From the NCBI RefSeq assembly GCF_024498135.1, contig NZ_JANHOH010000001.1, positions 1,178,001 through 1,242,000 on the forward strand: DNA of 64,000 bases, read 5' to 3'. This DNA is from Mucilaginibacter aquariorum (lineage in GTDB: Bacteria; Bacteroidota; Bacteroidia; Sphingobacteriales; Sphingobacteriaceae). Shown piece by piece: positions 8,083 to 16,907 of this stretch (its first letter is position 1; the number at the start of each line of letters is the position of its first letter). Made by a program: the position numbers and the translations under genes. Below the pieces are notes generated by a model. That model searched no databases and was not told the DNA's origin. It saw only the letters and a list, made by a program, of their open reading frames with translations.

Positions 8083-8115
8083 AAAAACCTGTAAATCAAC
8101 GATTTACAGGTTTTT
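8083..8115. terminator. Terminator downstream of tRNA-Ser
   Basis: A perfect 15-bp stem (8083-8097 with 8101-8115) closes a 3-base loop and begins and ends with A5/T5 tracts, so it can work in both directions. Read leftward it lies 26 bases after the tRNA-Ser 3' end. Confidence 0.75.
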
Positions 8116-8140
8116 GCGAGCATTTGAGCTACTAATTTGC

Positions 8141-8226
8141 GGTGAGGGAGGGATTCGAACCCTCGGTACAGTTTCCCGTACGTCAGTTTAGCAAACTGAT
8201 CCTTTCGGCCTCTCAGGCACCTCACC
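8141..8226 (-). tRNA. tRNA-Ser (GCU anticodon)
   Basis: 86 bases fold as a class II tRNA: acceptor stem GGTGAGG/CCTCACC, anticodon loop TTGCTAA (anticodon GCT), a long variable arm, and T arm with GGTTCGAAT. The discriminator is G and CCA is not encoded. The 3' end faces the integrase of the mobile element, a common integration target. Confidence 0.96.
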
Positions 8227-8310
8227 ATTTATTTTCAAGAATATTTCCCTTTTTTCAGGGATTGCAAATATAGTAATTAGCTTAAGCTGACAAAAAAATA
8301 AATCAGATTT

Positions 8311-10377
8311 TTAATAATCTATTCTTACGTGGTAAATACTCATCAGCATTCGCTTAAAAATCTGTTTTATAGTTTCCAGATCTTTCAATGTTATGTTACT
8401 GTCATTCAATTGGTTTTGATCAAGCTTGTACTTCACAATACGGTCAACCAGTATGCTGATGGATTCTTCGTCGGGCTCTTTTAAAGAGCGTGAAGCGGCC
8501 TCTACAGAGTCGGCAAGCATCAAAACACCCGCTTCTTTTGAGAATGGAATAGGCCCTGGATAGCGAAAAATGTTCTCGTTGATGAATTTTTCCGGAAAAT
8601 TTTTCAAAAATGACTGATAAAAATAATCCACCCGGGTATTACCATGATGGGTGCGTATAAAATCGATAACTATCTCGGGCAGGTTGGCTTTACGCGCCAT
8701 TTCAATGCCCTTGCTTACGTGGCGGATGATGATCTGGGCGCTTTCCTCATAGGGTAACTTATCGTGCGGATTAAAGCCCGAGCTTTGGTTCTCGATAAAA
8801 AACAGCGGATTTTCCATTTTACCAATATCGTGGTATAATGCCCCTGCCCTAACCAGCAACGCATTACCCCCAATTGTATAAATCGCATTCTCGGCCAGGT
8901 TAGCCACCTGTAACGAGTGTTGGAAAGTACCCGGCGCACTAAAGGCCATTTCGCGCAGCAAAGGCGCGTTGGTATTGGTTAACTCTATTAAGGTGATATC
9001 TGATGTAATGGCAAATACCTTTTCGAATAAATAAATAAGCGGATATGCCAGTAAAGTAAGTAGCACACTTACAGCAAAAGGTATAAAATCGACCCAGTCA
9101 ATTGTGGTGAAAGTTCCTTCTCTTATTAGCGAGATCCCCAGGAACGCAACAAAATATGTAAAAGTAATGATAAGCGCTGATATCAGGAATTGCTCGCGGC
9201 GGATAAGGTTTTTGATGCTGTAAATAGATACCATCCCCGCAGTTATCTCAAAAAAAGCAAATTCAAAGCTGTTCGGTACAAAAAAGCCCGCTATCAATAC
9301 TACCAGCAAGTGAATGTTTAGTGCCAAACGCGTATCAAATAAAATGCGGATGATGATAGGCACTATACAATATGGTATATAGTAAAAGTTGGGGAGCTCC
9401 AGTTTTATGGCTAATGATAGCGTTGCCAACATAGCGGTTATTACCAGCAATATGAGGCTTACTAAGCGGTTATCATCATAAATATCACGCCTAAACAGGT
9501 ATAGGAATACCATTAGCAACGTTAGGGTAATACCCACCAGCAAAAACTGCCCTAATAAAACCAGGCTATGATTGCCATTGGTACGCGCATTATCTTCAAA
9601 TGCTTTTTTATACGATGCCAGCTTTTGATATGCCTCGTCATTTATTACAGAACCTTTACCTATAATAGTTTCGCCTTTTTGAACCATCCCGCGTGTTATG
9701 GATAAGTTTTCGGTAACCTCTTTCTCTAATCGTGCGGTTAGTTTGGCATCATAAGTCAAATTATTTTGTAGCCTGTCTTGTACCAGGTTCAATAAAAAAG
9801 CTTTGTCAAGGCCCGGCACCTTACCTATCTCAAAATCGCAATAAGCAATTGCCCGTTCGCGTGTAAATAAATCGGCGGTATTTTTATCAGTGGCCACATT
9901 ACCGCTTAAAATGGTTATCTGGTAGTTTTTGCCGGCCTGCTGATATTTTGGATTTAGTTTTAGTATCCCCCTGTCATAACATGCTTTTAAAATATTAAAG
10001 CCGGTTTGCAGGTAAGTATCTTTTTGTCGTTCGTTTAACCCTGCCGAGTGCCATTTTATTTCAAGATCGGTTTTAAAACCGTCCTGCTGCTGCTGGCTCA
10101 TCTCATCATTCTTTTGATATATAGGTGTTACGGCACTCAGCGCGGCTCTTTGATCGGCCTCAATCTCGGCATTGGTTTTTAATATGGCAAAATTATAAGG
10201 CGATACCAGGTCTTTCTGATTCCATATCCGACCCTTTTCATACTCGTAGCCAAATTTGGCTTGTTTGGGCAAGGCATATACGATGACAGCTACGCTCACC
10301 AGCATCATAAAAAACTTAACATTTAGGGCGTATTTACGCAGTAATGCCTTTTGCCGGGACGATGATAGTTTTGCCAT
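8311..10377 (-). CDS. PgpH-type 7TM-HD phosphodiesterase
   Basis: 688 aa. The layout is one N-terminal membrane segment (about 20-38), a large extracytoplasmic 7TMR-HDED domain (to about 265), a bundle of about seven membrane helices (270-480), and a cytoplasmic HD domain with the HDIGK motif at 516-520 preceded by HSLQVANL and followed by HHG and DSVEAASR. Members in Firmicutes hydrolyse cyclic di-AMP; that activity is inferred here from the family. The gene is monocistronic, between tRNA-Ser and a divergent SPFH gene. Confidence 0.92.
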   Translation of the reverse strand: MAKLSSSRQKALLRKYALNVKFFMMLVSVAVIVYALPKQAKFGYEYEKGRIWNQKDLVSPYNFAILKTNAEIEADQRAALSAVTPIYQKNDEMSQQQQDGFKTDLEIKWHSAGLNERQKDTYLQTGFNILKACYDRGILKLNPKYQQAGKNYQITILSGNVATDKNTADLFTRERAIAYCDFEIGKVPGLDKAFLLNLVQDRLQNNLTYDAKLTARLEKEVTENLSITRGMVQKGETIIGKGSVINDEAYQKLASYKKAFEDNARTNGNHSLVLLGQFLLVGITLTLLMVFLYLFRRDIYDDNRLVSLILLVITAMLATLSLAIKLELPNFYYIPYCIVPIIIRILFDTRLALNIHLLVVLIAGFFVPNSFEFAFFEITAGMVSIYSIKNLIRREQFLISALIITFTYFVAFLGISLIREGTFTTIDWVDFIPFAVSVLLTLLAYPLIYLFEKVFAITSDITLIELTNTNAPLLREMAFSAPGTFQHSLQVANLAENAIYTIGGNALLVRAGALYHDIGKMENPLFFIENQSSGFNPHDKLPYEESAQIIIRHVSKGIEMARKANLPEIVIDFIRTHHGNTRVDYFYQSFLKNFPEKFINENIFRYPGPIPFSKEAGVLMLADSVEAASRSLKEPDEESISILVDRIVKYKLDQNQLNDSNITLKDLETIKQIFKRMLMSIYHVRIDY

Positions 10378-10491
10378 AGACGAGTATATCCAATCAAAAA
10401 TAATATAAGTTTCGGTTATCTGTGATTTTTCTTGTTTTTATCAAAACAAAGTTGATATCTTTATGATATCATTTTAAAATCAAACAAAACC

Positions 10492-11349
10492 ATGCAAACC
10501 GAAAAAGTCACCACAGCACCATCCGGCTATTTAGCCTTTGTTTTAGTACTTGTGCTTATTGCCGCTGCAGCCTATTCTTTTTACCTCGAACAACCTTTAA
10601 TAGGCGCTATTATATGCTTAGTAAACTTTGTTTTTATTTTACCCGGCCTGGCCATTGTAAACCCTAACGAATCTAAGGTGCTTACCTTGTTTGGTAAATA
10701 CCAGGGCACGGTTAAACAAGATGGATTTTTTTGGGTGAACCCCTTCACCGTTAAAAAGAAGGTATCACTAAAAGCCTTTAATCTTAACGGGCAACAATTA
10801 AAGGTGAATGATAGCGTAGGTAACCCTATAGAGATTGCCGCCGTTATAGTATGGCAAATAAAGGACACTGCAAAGGCGGTTTTCGCGGTAGAAAACTACC
10901 TGCAATATGTAAATATACAAAGCGAGGCTGCGGTAAGGCATCTGGCCAATTCATTCCCTTATGACCATATCGAGGATGAGAATGCAAGCATTACCCTGCG
11001 TGGCGGCTCGGAACAGGTTGGGATACTTTTGGTACAGGAATTAAATGAACGGTTAGAACGCGCAGGCATAGAGGTTTTGGAGGCCCGTATCTCTCACCTG
11101 GCTTATGCGCCAGAGATTGCCCATGCCATGTTACAGCGCCAGCAGGCATCAGCCATAATATCTGCCCGCAGACTTATTGTTGAAGGTGCCGTAGGAATGG
11201 TTGAAATGGCTTTACAGAAGATGGAAGAGAAGAACATTATTGAGTTGGATGAAGAACGCAAGGCAGCCATGGTAAGCAACCTGCTGGTTGTATTGTGTGG
11301 CGACAGAAGTGTATCTCCAATTGTTAATACCGGCACTTTATATCATTAA
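10492..11349 (+). CDS. SPFH/Band 7 membrane protein
   Basis: 285 aa. Two hydrophobic segments at about 13-31 and 36-55 anchor an SPFH (stomatin/prohibitin) domain (about 58-230), with typical sequence [19 protein letters not shown] and a C-terminal coiled helix rich in Ala/Glu. Such proteins form membrane-microdomain scaffolds. The hypothetical gene at 11352 follows after 2 bases, and an Arc-like gene after that, so the three form one operon; the set of three together suggests a shared function. Confidence 0.88.
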   Translation: MQTEKVTTAPSGYLAFVLVLVLIAAAAYSFYLEQPLIGAIICLVNFVFILPGLAIVNPNESKVLTLFGKYQGTVKQDGFFWVNPFTVKKKVSLKAFNLNGQQLKVNDSVGNPIEIAAVIVWQIKDTAKAVFAVENYLQYVNIQSEAAVRHLANSFPYDHIEDENASITLRGGSEQVGILLVQELNERLERAGIEVLEARISHLAYAPEIAHAMLQRQQASAIISARRLIVEGAVGMVEMALQKMEEKNIIELDEERKAAMVSNLLVVLCGDRSVSPIVNTGTLYH

Positions 11350-11351
11350 TA

Positions 11352-11879
11352 ATGGGCGATTATAGAAATATTGACCAGCTACGAACAAACGAATTAGCCG
11401 TTGTAAAAAAAGGCTTCTGGAAGCCTGAATTTGAACTTACCGACGGCCAATTTGTGTATGCGAAGCTAAGATACCGGTCAAACTTTAAGCGTGATGCCAT
11501 TATAGAAACGCCGCAGGTAACTTACACCATTAAACGCAAAGGCTGGTTTAACCGAACCATTTTGGTGAACAAGGGCGAAGATGAAACCATTGGCACACTT
11601 GTACCCGAAACATGGAAAAGAGATTTTAATCTTAAAATGGATAACGGCTTTGAAGCGACATATCTGTATAAAAAGCTGTTCTCGAAATCGCTTAGTTTAA
11701 CTAATGATACCCAGGGTGATATTTTACAGATAACCCAAAAAGCCTTTAATTTTAAGCAGCCTTATACAGTTATTATAGACCAGGTTACGCAACAGGCCAA
11801 TACGCCGCCATTGCCCCTCCTGGCATTTATGGGGCTGGTTATCATTATGCTGCGTCAACAACAAGCTGCAACCCAATAA
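11352..11879 (+). CDS. Conserved hypothetical protein of the SPFH operon
   Basis: 175 aa with no recognised domain. It reads as mostly beta-rich (alternating charged and hydrophobic residues) and ends in a hydrophobic segment (about 155-170, LLAFMGLVIIML) that could be a C-terminal membrane anchor. It starts 2 bases after the SPFH stop and ends 6 bases before the Arc-like gene. A tail-anchored partner of the SPFH scaffold is an inference from position and topology. Confidence 0.75.
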   Translation: MGDYRNIDQLRTNELAVVKKGFWKPEFELTDGQFVYAKLRYRSNFKRDAIIETPQVTYTIKRKGWFNRTILVNKGEDETIGTLVPETWKRDFNLKMDNGFEATYLYKKLFSKSLSLTNDTQGDILQITQKAFNFKQPYTVIIDQVTQQANTPPLPLLAFMGLVIIMLRQQQAATQ

Positions 11880-11885
11880 TATAAT

Positions 11886-12056
11886 ATGGCAGAGAAAAAA
11901 GCATTTATATTAAGGATAAACCCCGATGTTCTCAAGGAAATAGAGGTATGGGGTGCCGATGAGTTTCGCAGCACAAACGGGCAAATAGAGTATTTGCTGC
12001 AGGAAGCTTTAAAGGCGAGGAAGAAAAGCGTCCGTAAGAAAAAGGCTTCGGAGTAA
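11886..12056 (+). CDS. Arc-like ribbon-helix-helix protein (56 aa)
   Basis: An ATG reading frame of 57 codons including TAA. The protein starts MAEKKAFILRINPDVLKEIE and continues with a short turn and a helix NGQIEYLLQEAL, which is the strand-helix-helix order of Arc/MetJ-type DNA-binding proteins, and ends with a Lys/Arg-rich tail. It is the third gene of the SPFH operon, 6 bases after the previous stop. Small size makes it easy to overlook. A regulator of this operon is likely but unproven. Confidence 0.85.
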   Translation: MAEKKAFILRINPDVLKEIEVWGADEFRSTNGQIEYLLQEALKARKKSVRKKKASE

Positions 12057-12070
12057 TTGTATCACAAATA

Positions 12071-12098
12071 TAAAATACTATGCATGCATAATATTTTA
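12071..12098. repeat. 28-bp AT-rich palindrome
   Basis: TAAAATA and TATTTTA flank a perfect core TATGCATGCATA, with a single C/A mismatch pair between arm and core. It lies between the Arc-like gene and the thiolase promoter and might be an operator for the Arc-like protein or a weak terminator. Confidence 0.5.
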
Positions 12099-12130
12099 TG
12101 ATTCTATCGTTATCTATCAGTAAGAAATCC

Positions 12131-12138
12131 TAAATTTG
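12131..12138 (+). promoter_or_regulatory. Promoter -7 box of the thiolase gene
   Basis: TAAATTTG matches the Bacteroidota -7 consensus TAnnTTTG exactly and lies 30 bases before the thiolase ATG. A TTA is present about 18 bases upstream in the -33 position. Confidence 0.5.
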
Positions 12139-12167
12139 CCACACCATTATAAAAAGGCATTTTTCTT

Positions 12168-13346
12168 ATGAAAGAAGTATATATAGTATCCGCCACACGC
12201 ACAGCTATTGGTAGTTTTGGCGGCAGCTTAGCATCGTTATCGGCAACGCAATTGGGCGCTGTAGTTATTAAATCGGCTATTGAAAAAGCAGGTTTACAGC
12301 CATCTGATATTCAGGAAGTATACATGGGCAATGTGCTATCGGCCAATTTAGGGCAGGCACCGGCAACCCAGGCGGCAATATTTGCCGGTTTACCTTATTT
12401 ACCTGCTACTACAGTTAATAAAGTATGCGCATCTGGCATGAAGGCTATTATGCTGGCAGCTCAAAGCATTGCCAATGGCGATAATGATATTGTTTTGGCC
12501 GGTGGTATGGAAAGCATGAGCAACGTACCCTATTATCTTGATAAAGCCCGTAATGGCTATCGCTTAGGAAACGGACAAATTATAGATGGCCTTGTAAAAG
12601 ATGGCCTTTGGGATGTATATAACGATTACCATATGGGATCGGCAGCGGAGCTTTGCGCGGTTGACTGTAATGTTACCCGCGAGGAACAGGATGCCTTCGC
12701 TATAGAATCATACAAACGCGCACAGCAATCACAGGCCAATGGTAAGTTTAAAGCAGAAATTACCCCTGTTGAACTAAAAGATAAAAAAGGCGAGGTTACT
12801 TTATTTGCTGATGATGAAGAACCACAAACCGTAAAGTTTGATAAGATCCCTACCCTTAAGCCTGTATTTAAAAAAGAAGGTACAGTTACGGCCGCCAATG
12901 CGTCCACCCTTAATGATGGTGCTGCCGCATTAGTTTTAATGAGCAAAGAAAAAGCCGAAGCAATGGGCATTAAGCCGTTAGCCCGGATAGTTTCTTTCGC
13001 TGATGCACAACAGGCCCCTGAATATTTCACTACTGCCCCATCAAAAGCAATCCCCCTGGCTTTGCATAAAGCCGGTATATCATCAGATAATATTGACTTC
13101 TTTGAGATAAACGAAGCTTTTTCGGTAGTGTCTGTTGCTAATAATAAATTATTAAACCTCGATCCTGCTAAAGTTAATGTTAATGGCGGTGCAGTTGCTA
13201 TTGGTCACCCGCTGGGTGCATCGGGCGCACGTATCATTGTAACATTGATACATGTTTTACAGCAAAATGGCGGTAAACTGGGTGCTGCGGGTGTTTGTAA
13301 TGGTGGTGGCGGTGCCAGCGCAATGGTTATTGAAAACTTGTCATAA
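12168..13346 (+). CDS. Acetyl-CoA C-acetyltransferase (thiolase)
   Basis: 392 aa, the full family length. It condenses or cleaves acetoacetyl-CoA. The nucleophilic Cys87 (NKVCASG), the GHPLGASG block with the active-site His, and the second active Cys377 (GVCNGGGGAS) are all present, as is the NEAFS motif. It is cytoplasmic and appears to be transcribed alone from the TAAATTTG promoter. The biosynthetic versus degradative role cannot be decided; no other fatty acid or butanoate genes are adjacent. Confidence 0.96.
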   Translation: MKEVYIVSATRTAIGSFGGSLASLSATQLGAVVIKSAIEKAGLQPSDIQEVYMGNVLSANLGQAPATQAAIFAGLPYLPATTVNKVCASGMKAIMLAAQSIANGDNDIVLAGGMESMSNVPYYLDKARNGYRLGNGQIIDGLVKDGLWDVYNDYHMGSAAELCAVDCNVTREEQDAFAIESYKRAQQSQANGKFKAEITPVELKDKKGEVTLFADDEEPQTVKFDKIPTLKPVFKKEGTVTAANASTLNDGAAALVLMSKEKAEAMGIKPLARIVSFADAQQAPEYFTTAPSKAIPLALHKAGISSDNIDFFEINEAFSVVSVANNKLLNLDPAKVNVNGGAVAIGHPLGASGARIIVTLIHVLQQNGGKLGAAGVCNGGGGASAMVIENLS

Positions 13347-13423
13347 CATCAATATTTCTTTTTAATAATTTAGCAGCCGTTACTACGTTAGTATCTGCAA
13401 TATATTTATCATAATAATCTTTG

Positions 13424-14344
13424 ATGAAAGGTTTCCTTTTAGCCCTCTTCCTGTTATTCGTTTTCACCACCTCCTTTTCGCAGCATTCTGACGAAAGCAA
13501 GAACCTGAAGGAGTTAAGTATCTATCAGGATAGTTTGAAAATGCTTGGCAAAAAGTTTATAAATGACCCGGATGATTTGGAGCGTAAAAATGCTAACTAC
13601 AAATTTATCAAATTATTGGTTGGTGCGCTAAAAGTGCCCCACTCTTTTAACTATCCTTTTGATTCGGTAAAAAGTATAAGTATCATTAATTCACCCGATA
13701 ACCGCTTCCGTATACTTAGCTGGCATATTATGAACCAGGATGGCAGCTACCGTTTTTATGGCACTGTACAAATGAATACAGGCAGCAACTTGCTTATGTA
13801 TCCGCTGGAGGACTATTCCCCTTTATTAAAAAATCCTGAAGACTCAGTTACCAACAATCGTAAATGGTACGGGGCACAGTATTATAAAATAATAAGGATA
13901 GCGGCGGCAAATCCATATTACGTTTTGTTGGGATGGAAAGGCAACACAATAAAATCTACCAAAAAAGTAATTGAGGTGCTTTCTTTTGATAAAGATGATA
14001 AGCCAAACTTAGGTATGGCTGTATTTGATGGTAATGGCAAAAATCGCAAAAGGGTGATATTTGAATATACCAGGCAGGCATCTATGCTGCTACGTTATGT
14101 GCCCGATCAAAACTTAATTGTATTTGACCACCTGGCGCCTCCCGATCAAAAGTTAAAAGACAAGCCTGATACCTTTGGCCCCGACCTTACTTATGACGGA
14201 TACAAGCTTAAAAATGGCAAATGGCAATACATAGAGAACCTGGATATGCGCAACATCCCCGAAGACAGAGATGCTGAGTATGTTGACCCTAAAGCACAGG
14301 CAGTTATTGACAGGAGTGCTGTACCCATCAAAAAAAAGAATTAA
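13424..14344 (+). CDS. Secreted protein of unknown function
   Basis: 306 aa from the ATG at 13424. The start MKGFLLALFLLFVFTTSFSQ is a clear Sec signal peptide ending at SFSQ. The rest is a soluble, mixed alpha/beta sequence with many aromatic residues (YWHIMNQDGSYRFYGTVQ-like stretches) and a basic tail; I do not recognise a domain. It lies between the thiolase and the peptide transporter, both separately transcribed. A periplasmic or surface location is likely. Confidence 0.75.
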   Translation: MKGFLLALFLLFVFTTSFSQHSDESKNLKELSIYQDSLKMLGKKFINDPDDLERKNANYKFIKLLVGALKVPHSFNYPFDSVKSISIINSPDNRFRILSWHIMNQDGSYRFYGTVQMNTGSNLLMYPLEDYSPLLKNPEDSVTNNRKWYGAQYYKIIRIAAANPYYVLLGWKGNTIKSTKKVIEVLSFDKDDKPNLGMAVFDGNGKNRKRVIFEYTRQASMLLRYVPDQNLIVFDHLAPPDQKLKDKPDTFGPDLTYDGYKLKNGKWQYIENLDMRNIPEDRDAEYVDPKAQAVIDRSAVPIKKKN

Positions 14345-14429
14345 AGCTGTATTATCTCTCACTAATCAAAACATTACAACCTTGTTTGTAATAATCTCGG
14401 TATAAAATTTCGGATCAATTTAATTATAG

Positions 14430-14437
14430 TATTTTAG
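14430..14437 (+). promoter_or_regulatory. TATTTTAG box before the peptide transporter
   Basis: TATTTTAG lies 22 bases before the transporter ATG. The same octamer precedes the genes at 16069 and 28954, so it may be a variant of the TAnnTTTG -7 box. Confidence 0.35.
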
Positions 14438-14458
14438 GCAAAAATAGTTCAGAAAAGT

Positions 14459-15952
14459 ATGGCAGAAAACCTACAGGCTTCGGCTCCGGCAAAACCAAAA
14501 TCCAGATTTCCAAGGGCAGTCCCGTATATTATCGGGAACGAAGCCGCAGAGCGCTTTAGCTTTTATGGCATGCGTTCCGTGCTCACACTATTTTTAGTGA
14601 ATCAATTTTTTAACCCGACGGACAATCCGGCGTTAACCGACCAGGCTAATGCGCACGCTAATAAGCTGCACCATCTGTTTGTGATGGTGGCCTATGCGCT
14701 GCCCTTTGTAGGCGGTATGATTGCAGATTGGTTTACCGGCAAATACAAGCTTATCCTGTATGTATCGATAATTTACTGTATAGGGCATTTAATGCTGGCC
14801 ACGTTCGATGGTGGCCTCACTGGTTTCCAGTTAGGTTTGTTGGTGGTTGCAATTGGCGCCGGCGGTATCAAATCCTGCGTATCGGCCAACGTTGGCGATC
14901 AGTTTGATGCCAGCAACCAAGACCTGCTTTCGAAAGTTTACGGCTGGTTTTATTTCAGTATCAATTCCGGCTCTATGATCTCAACCATTGCCATTCCATG
15001 GACTTATGAGCACTTTGGGCCTAAATGGGCGTTCGGTATCCCCGGGCTGCTGATGGCGCTGGCTACCATCATATTCTTTTCGGGCCGCAAAAAATATGTA
15101 AAGGTCCCTCCACAGGGCGTAAACCGTAATAACCTGGTGTTTATAACGTGGTATGCATTAACGCATTTAAGCCAGCGCAAACCGGGGCAATCTATGCTTG
15201 ATGTTGCCAAAGGGCCTTATGACCCCGAACGCGTTGAAGGCGTTAAAGCAGTATACCGGGTTATGGCAGTATTCTTTTTCGCGCTGGCATTTTGGGCCGT
15301 TTGGGACCAGTGTTTATCTGAATGGACGCTTTACGCCGAAAAAATGGACCGTGTAATTAACCTTGGTTTTACCAAATTCACTATATATCCCGGTCAGTTG
15401 TCAACTTTTAACACTGTATTCCTGCTCCTTTTTATCCCATTTTTTAACTATGTAGTATATCCATGGCTCGATAAAAAGGGACTAAAAACAACACCACTGC
15501 GCAGGCTGGGAACGGGCCTTGTGTTAACCGCTATATCATTTGTAGTAATAGGCGTTATACATACCAGCCTTGATCATGGCGGTTCACCATCTATTTGGTG
15601 GCAGGTGTTAGCATTTTTAATACTTTCGGCAGCCGAAGTACTGGTATCTATCACCGGATTGGAGTATGCTTACACACATTCGCCAAAATCAATGAAGAGT
15701 ACCATGACGGGGATCTGGTTCCTGGTGGTATCATTCGGAAACCTGATCACTGCTATGGTTAACGGTGCAATAGAAGGTGGCGGCTGGTGGGCCACAAATT
15801 TAAAGGGTGCTAATTACGAATGGTTTTTTGTAGCATTTATATGTGTGTTTATAATTGCATTTTTAATTATTTCTCCGCGCCTGAAAGAACGAAATTATAT
15901 TACCGACCCTGTTAGTATTAACCAGATAGCTTCTGAAACCGAACGCCTGTAA
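14459..15952 (+). CDS. POT/PTR2-family peptide:H+ symporter
   Basis: 497 aa with about 12-14 hydrophobic segments. The ExxERF signature (EAAERFSFYGM, residues 23-33) involved in proton coupling and the GAGGIKSCVSANVGDQF motif of the POT family are both present. It would import di- and tripeptides across the inner membrane. It is transcribed alone and followed by a strong terminator. Confidence 0.95.
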   Translation: MAENLQASAPAKPKSRFPRAVPYIIGNEAAERFSFYGMRSVLTLFLVNQFFNPTDNPALTDQANAHANKLHHLFVMVAYALPFVGGMIADWFTGKYKLILYVSIIYCIGHLMLATFDGGLTGFQLGLLVVAIGAGGIKSCVSANVGDQFDASNQDLLSKVYGWFYFSINSGSMISTIAIPWTYEHFGPKWAFGIPGLLMALATIIFFSGRKKYVKVPPQGVNRNNLVFITWYALTHLSQRKPGQSMLDVAKGPYDPERVEGVKAVYRVMAVFFFALAFWAVWDQCLSEWTLYAEKMDRVINLGFTKFTIYPGQLSTFNTVFLLLFIPFFNYVVYPWLDKKGLKTTPLRRLGTGLVLTAISFVVIGVIHTSLDHGGSPSIWWQVLAFLILSAAEVLVSITGLEYAYTHSPKSMKSTMTGIWFLVVSFGNLITAMVNGAIEGGGWWATNLKGANYEWFFVAFICVFIIAFLIISPRLKERNYITDPVSINQIASETERL

Positions 15953-15968
15953 ACAAAATATTACTTTT

Positions 15969-16001
15969 AAAAACAGGGAAGCTCACCACTTTCCTGTTTT
16001 T
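15969..16001 (+). terminator. Terminator of the peptide transporter gene
   Basis: AAAAACAGGGAAG pairs with CTTTCCTGTTTTT (one G-U pair) around a short loop and is followed by a T-rich tail, 17 bases after the stop codon. Confidence 0.8.
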
Positions 16002-16027
16002 TATTTTAATGCCGTATAAAATTAAAT

Positions 16028-16035
16028 TATTTTAG
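16028..16035 (+). promoter_or_regulatory. TATTTTAG box before the GT2 gene
   Basis: TATTTTAG followed by CGGC, 34 bases before the GTG start; the 13-base word TTATTTTAGCGGC recurs at 28920-28932 upstream of the NodB gene. Confidence 0.35.
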
Positions 16036-16068
16036 CGGCGTTCTTTACAAAACCAAATCTGCAGCTAC

Positions 16069-16800
16069 GTGCCCGATAGTATTGTCATCATTCCCACTTA
16101 TAACGAGAAAGAGAATATCGAACGGATGATCCGCAAGGTGTTTACTCTTCCTCATGATTTCCATGTCCTTATTATTGATGATGGATCGCCCGATGGTACA
16201 GCAAAGATTGTAAAACAATTACAGCAAGAGTACCAGGGAAAGCTTTTCATTGAAGAACGATCTGGAAAGCAGGGCTTAGGCACTGCGTATATTCACGGTT
16301 TTAAGTGGTCAATTGAGCATCATTACGATTTTATTTTTGAAATGGACGCCGATTTTTCTCACAATCCCGATGACCTGCTTAGATTAAGACAAGCTTGTAT
16401 AGATGGTGCGGATGCAGCTATTGGCTCGCGATATATTAAAGGTGTAAATGTAGTTAACTGGCCAATGAGCCGTGTTTTAATGAGTTTCTTCGCATCGGTA
16501 TATGTGCGTTTTATTACAGGGATTGATGTGCAGGATGCTACCGCCGGCTTTATGTGCTATAAGCGAAAAGTATTGGAAACGCTAAATCTTGATAAGATAA
16601 AATTTGTAGGTTATGCCTTCCAGATAGAGATGAAGTATACTTCTATCAAACATGGTTTTATTGTAACCGAAGTACCTATCATATTTACAGATCGCACTGC
16701 TGGTACATCTAAAATGTCATCAGGTATATTTAAGGAAGCCTTTTTCGGTGTTATCCAAATGAAGATCAACAGCGTTTTTAGAAAATACCCGGAAGGGTAG
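16069..16800 (+). CDS. Polyprenol monophosphomannose synthase-like GT2
   Basis: 243 aa, starting with GTG; an internal ATG would remove the first beta strand (IVIIPTYNEKENI), so the GTG is preferred. The nucleotide-sugar site is visible as DDGSPDGT (about 36-43) and MDADFSHNP near residue 90. No membrane segment is present, so it is of the soluble DPMS type that makes polyprenyl-phosphate mannose or a similar lipid-linked sugar. The stop codon lies inside the first arm of an intergenic repeat hairpin. Confidence 0.9.
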   Translation: MPDSIVIIPTYNEKENIERMIRKVFTLPHDFHVLIIDDGSPDGTAKIVKQLQQEYQGKLFIEERSGKQGLGTAYIHGFKWSIEHHYDFIFEMDADFSHNPDDLLRLRQACIDGADAAIGSRYIKGVNVVNWPMSRVLMSFFASVYVRFITGIDVQDATAGFMCYKRKVLETLNLDKIKFVGYAFQIEMKYTSIKHGFIVTEVPIIFTDRTAGTSKMSSGIFKEAFFGVIQMKINSVFRKYPEG

Positions 16801-16883
16801 ATTTGAGATATGAGACTTGAGATATGAGAGAAACAACAATAAATCCTTGTCTCAAATCTCACATCTAATGTCTCACATCTCAG
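16800..16883. repeat. Intergenic repeat hairpin A
   Basis: Two copies of TTGAGATATGAG-like words on the left are matched by inverse words (CTCAAATCTCACATCT, TCTCACATCTCAG) on the right, giving a long imperfect hairpin between the GT2 stop and ruvB. The differences are mostly transitions, as in the related hairpins at 32172 and 38767. Confidence 0.6.
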
Positions 16884-16907
16884 TAAAAAATACTAATTTC
16901 GTTGGCA

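Noticed and set aside
7977..8228. Open frame of 83 codons on the minus strand across tRNA-Ser
   Set aside because: It runs through the tRNA and its terminator and has no protein-like composition; the tRNA explains the stretch.
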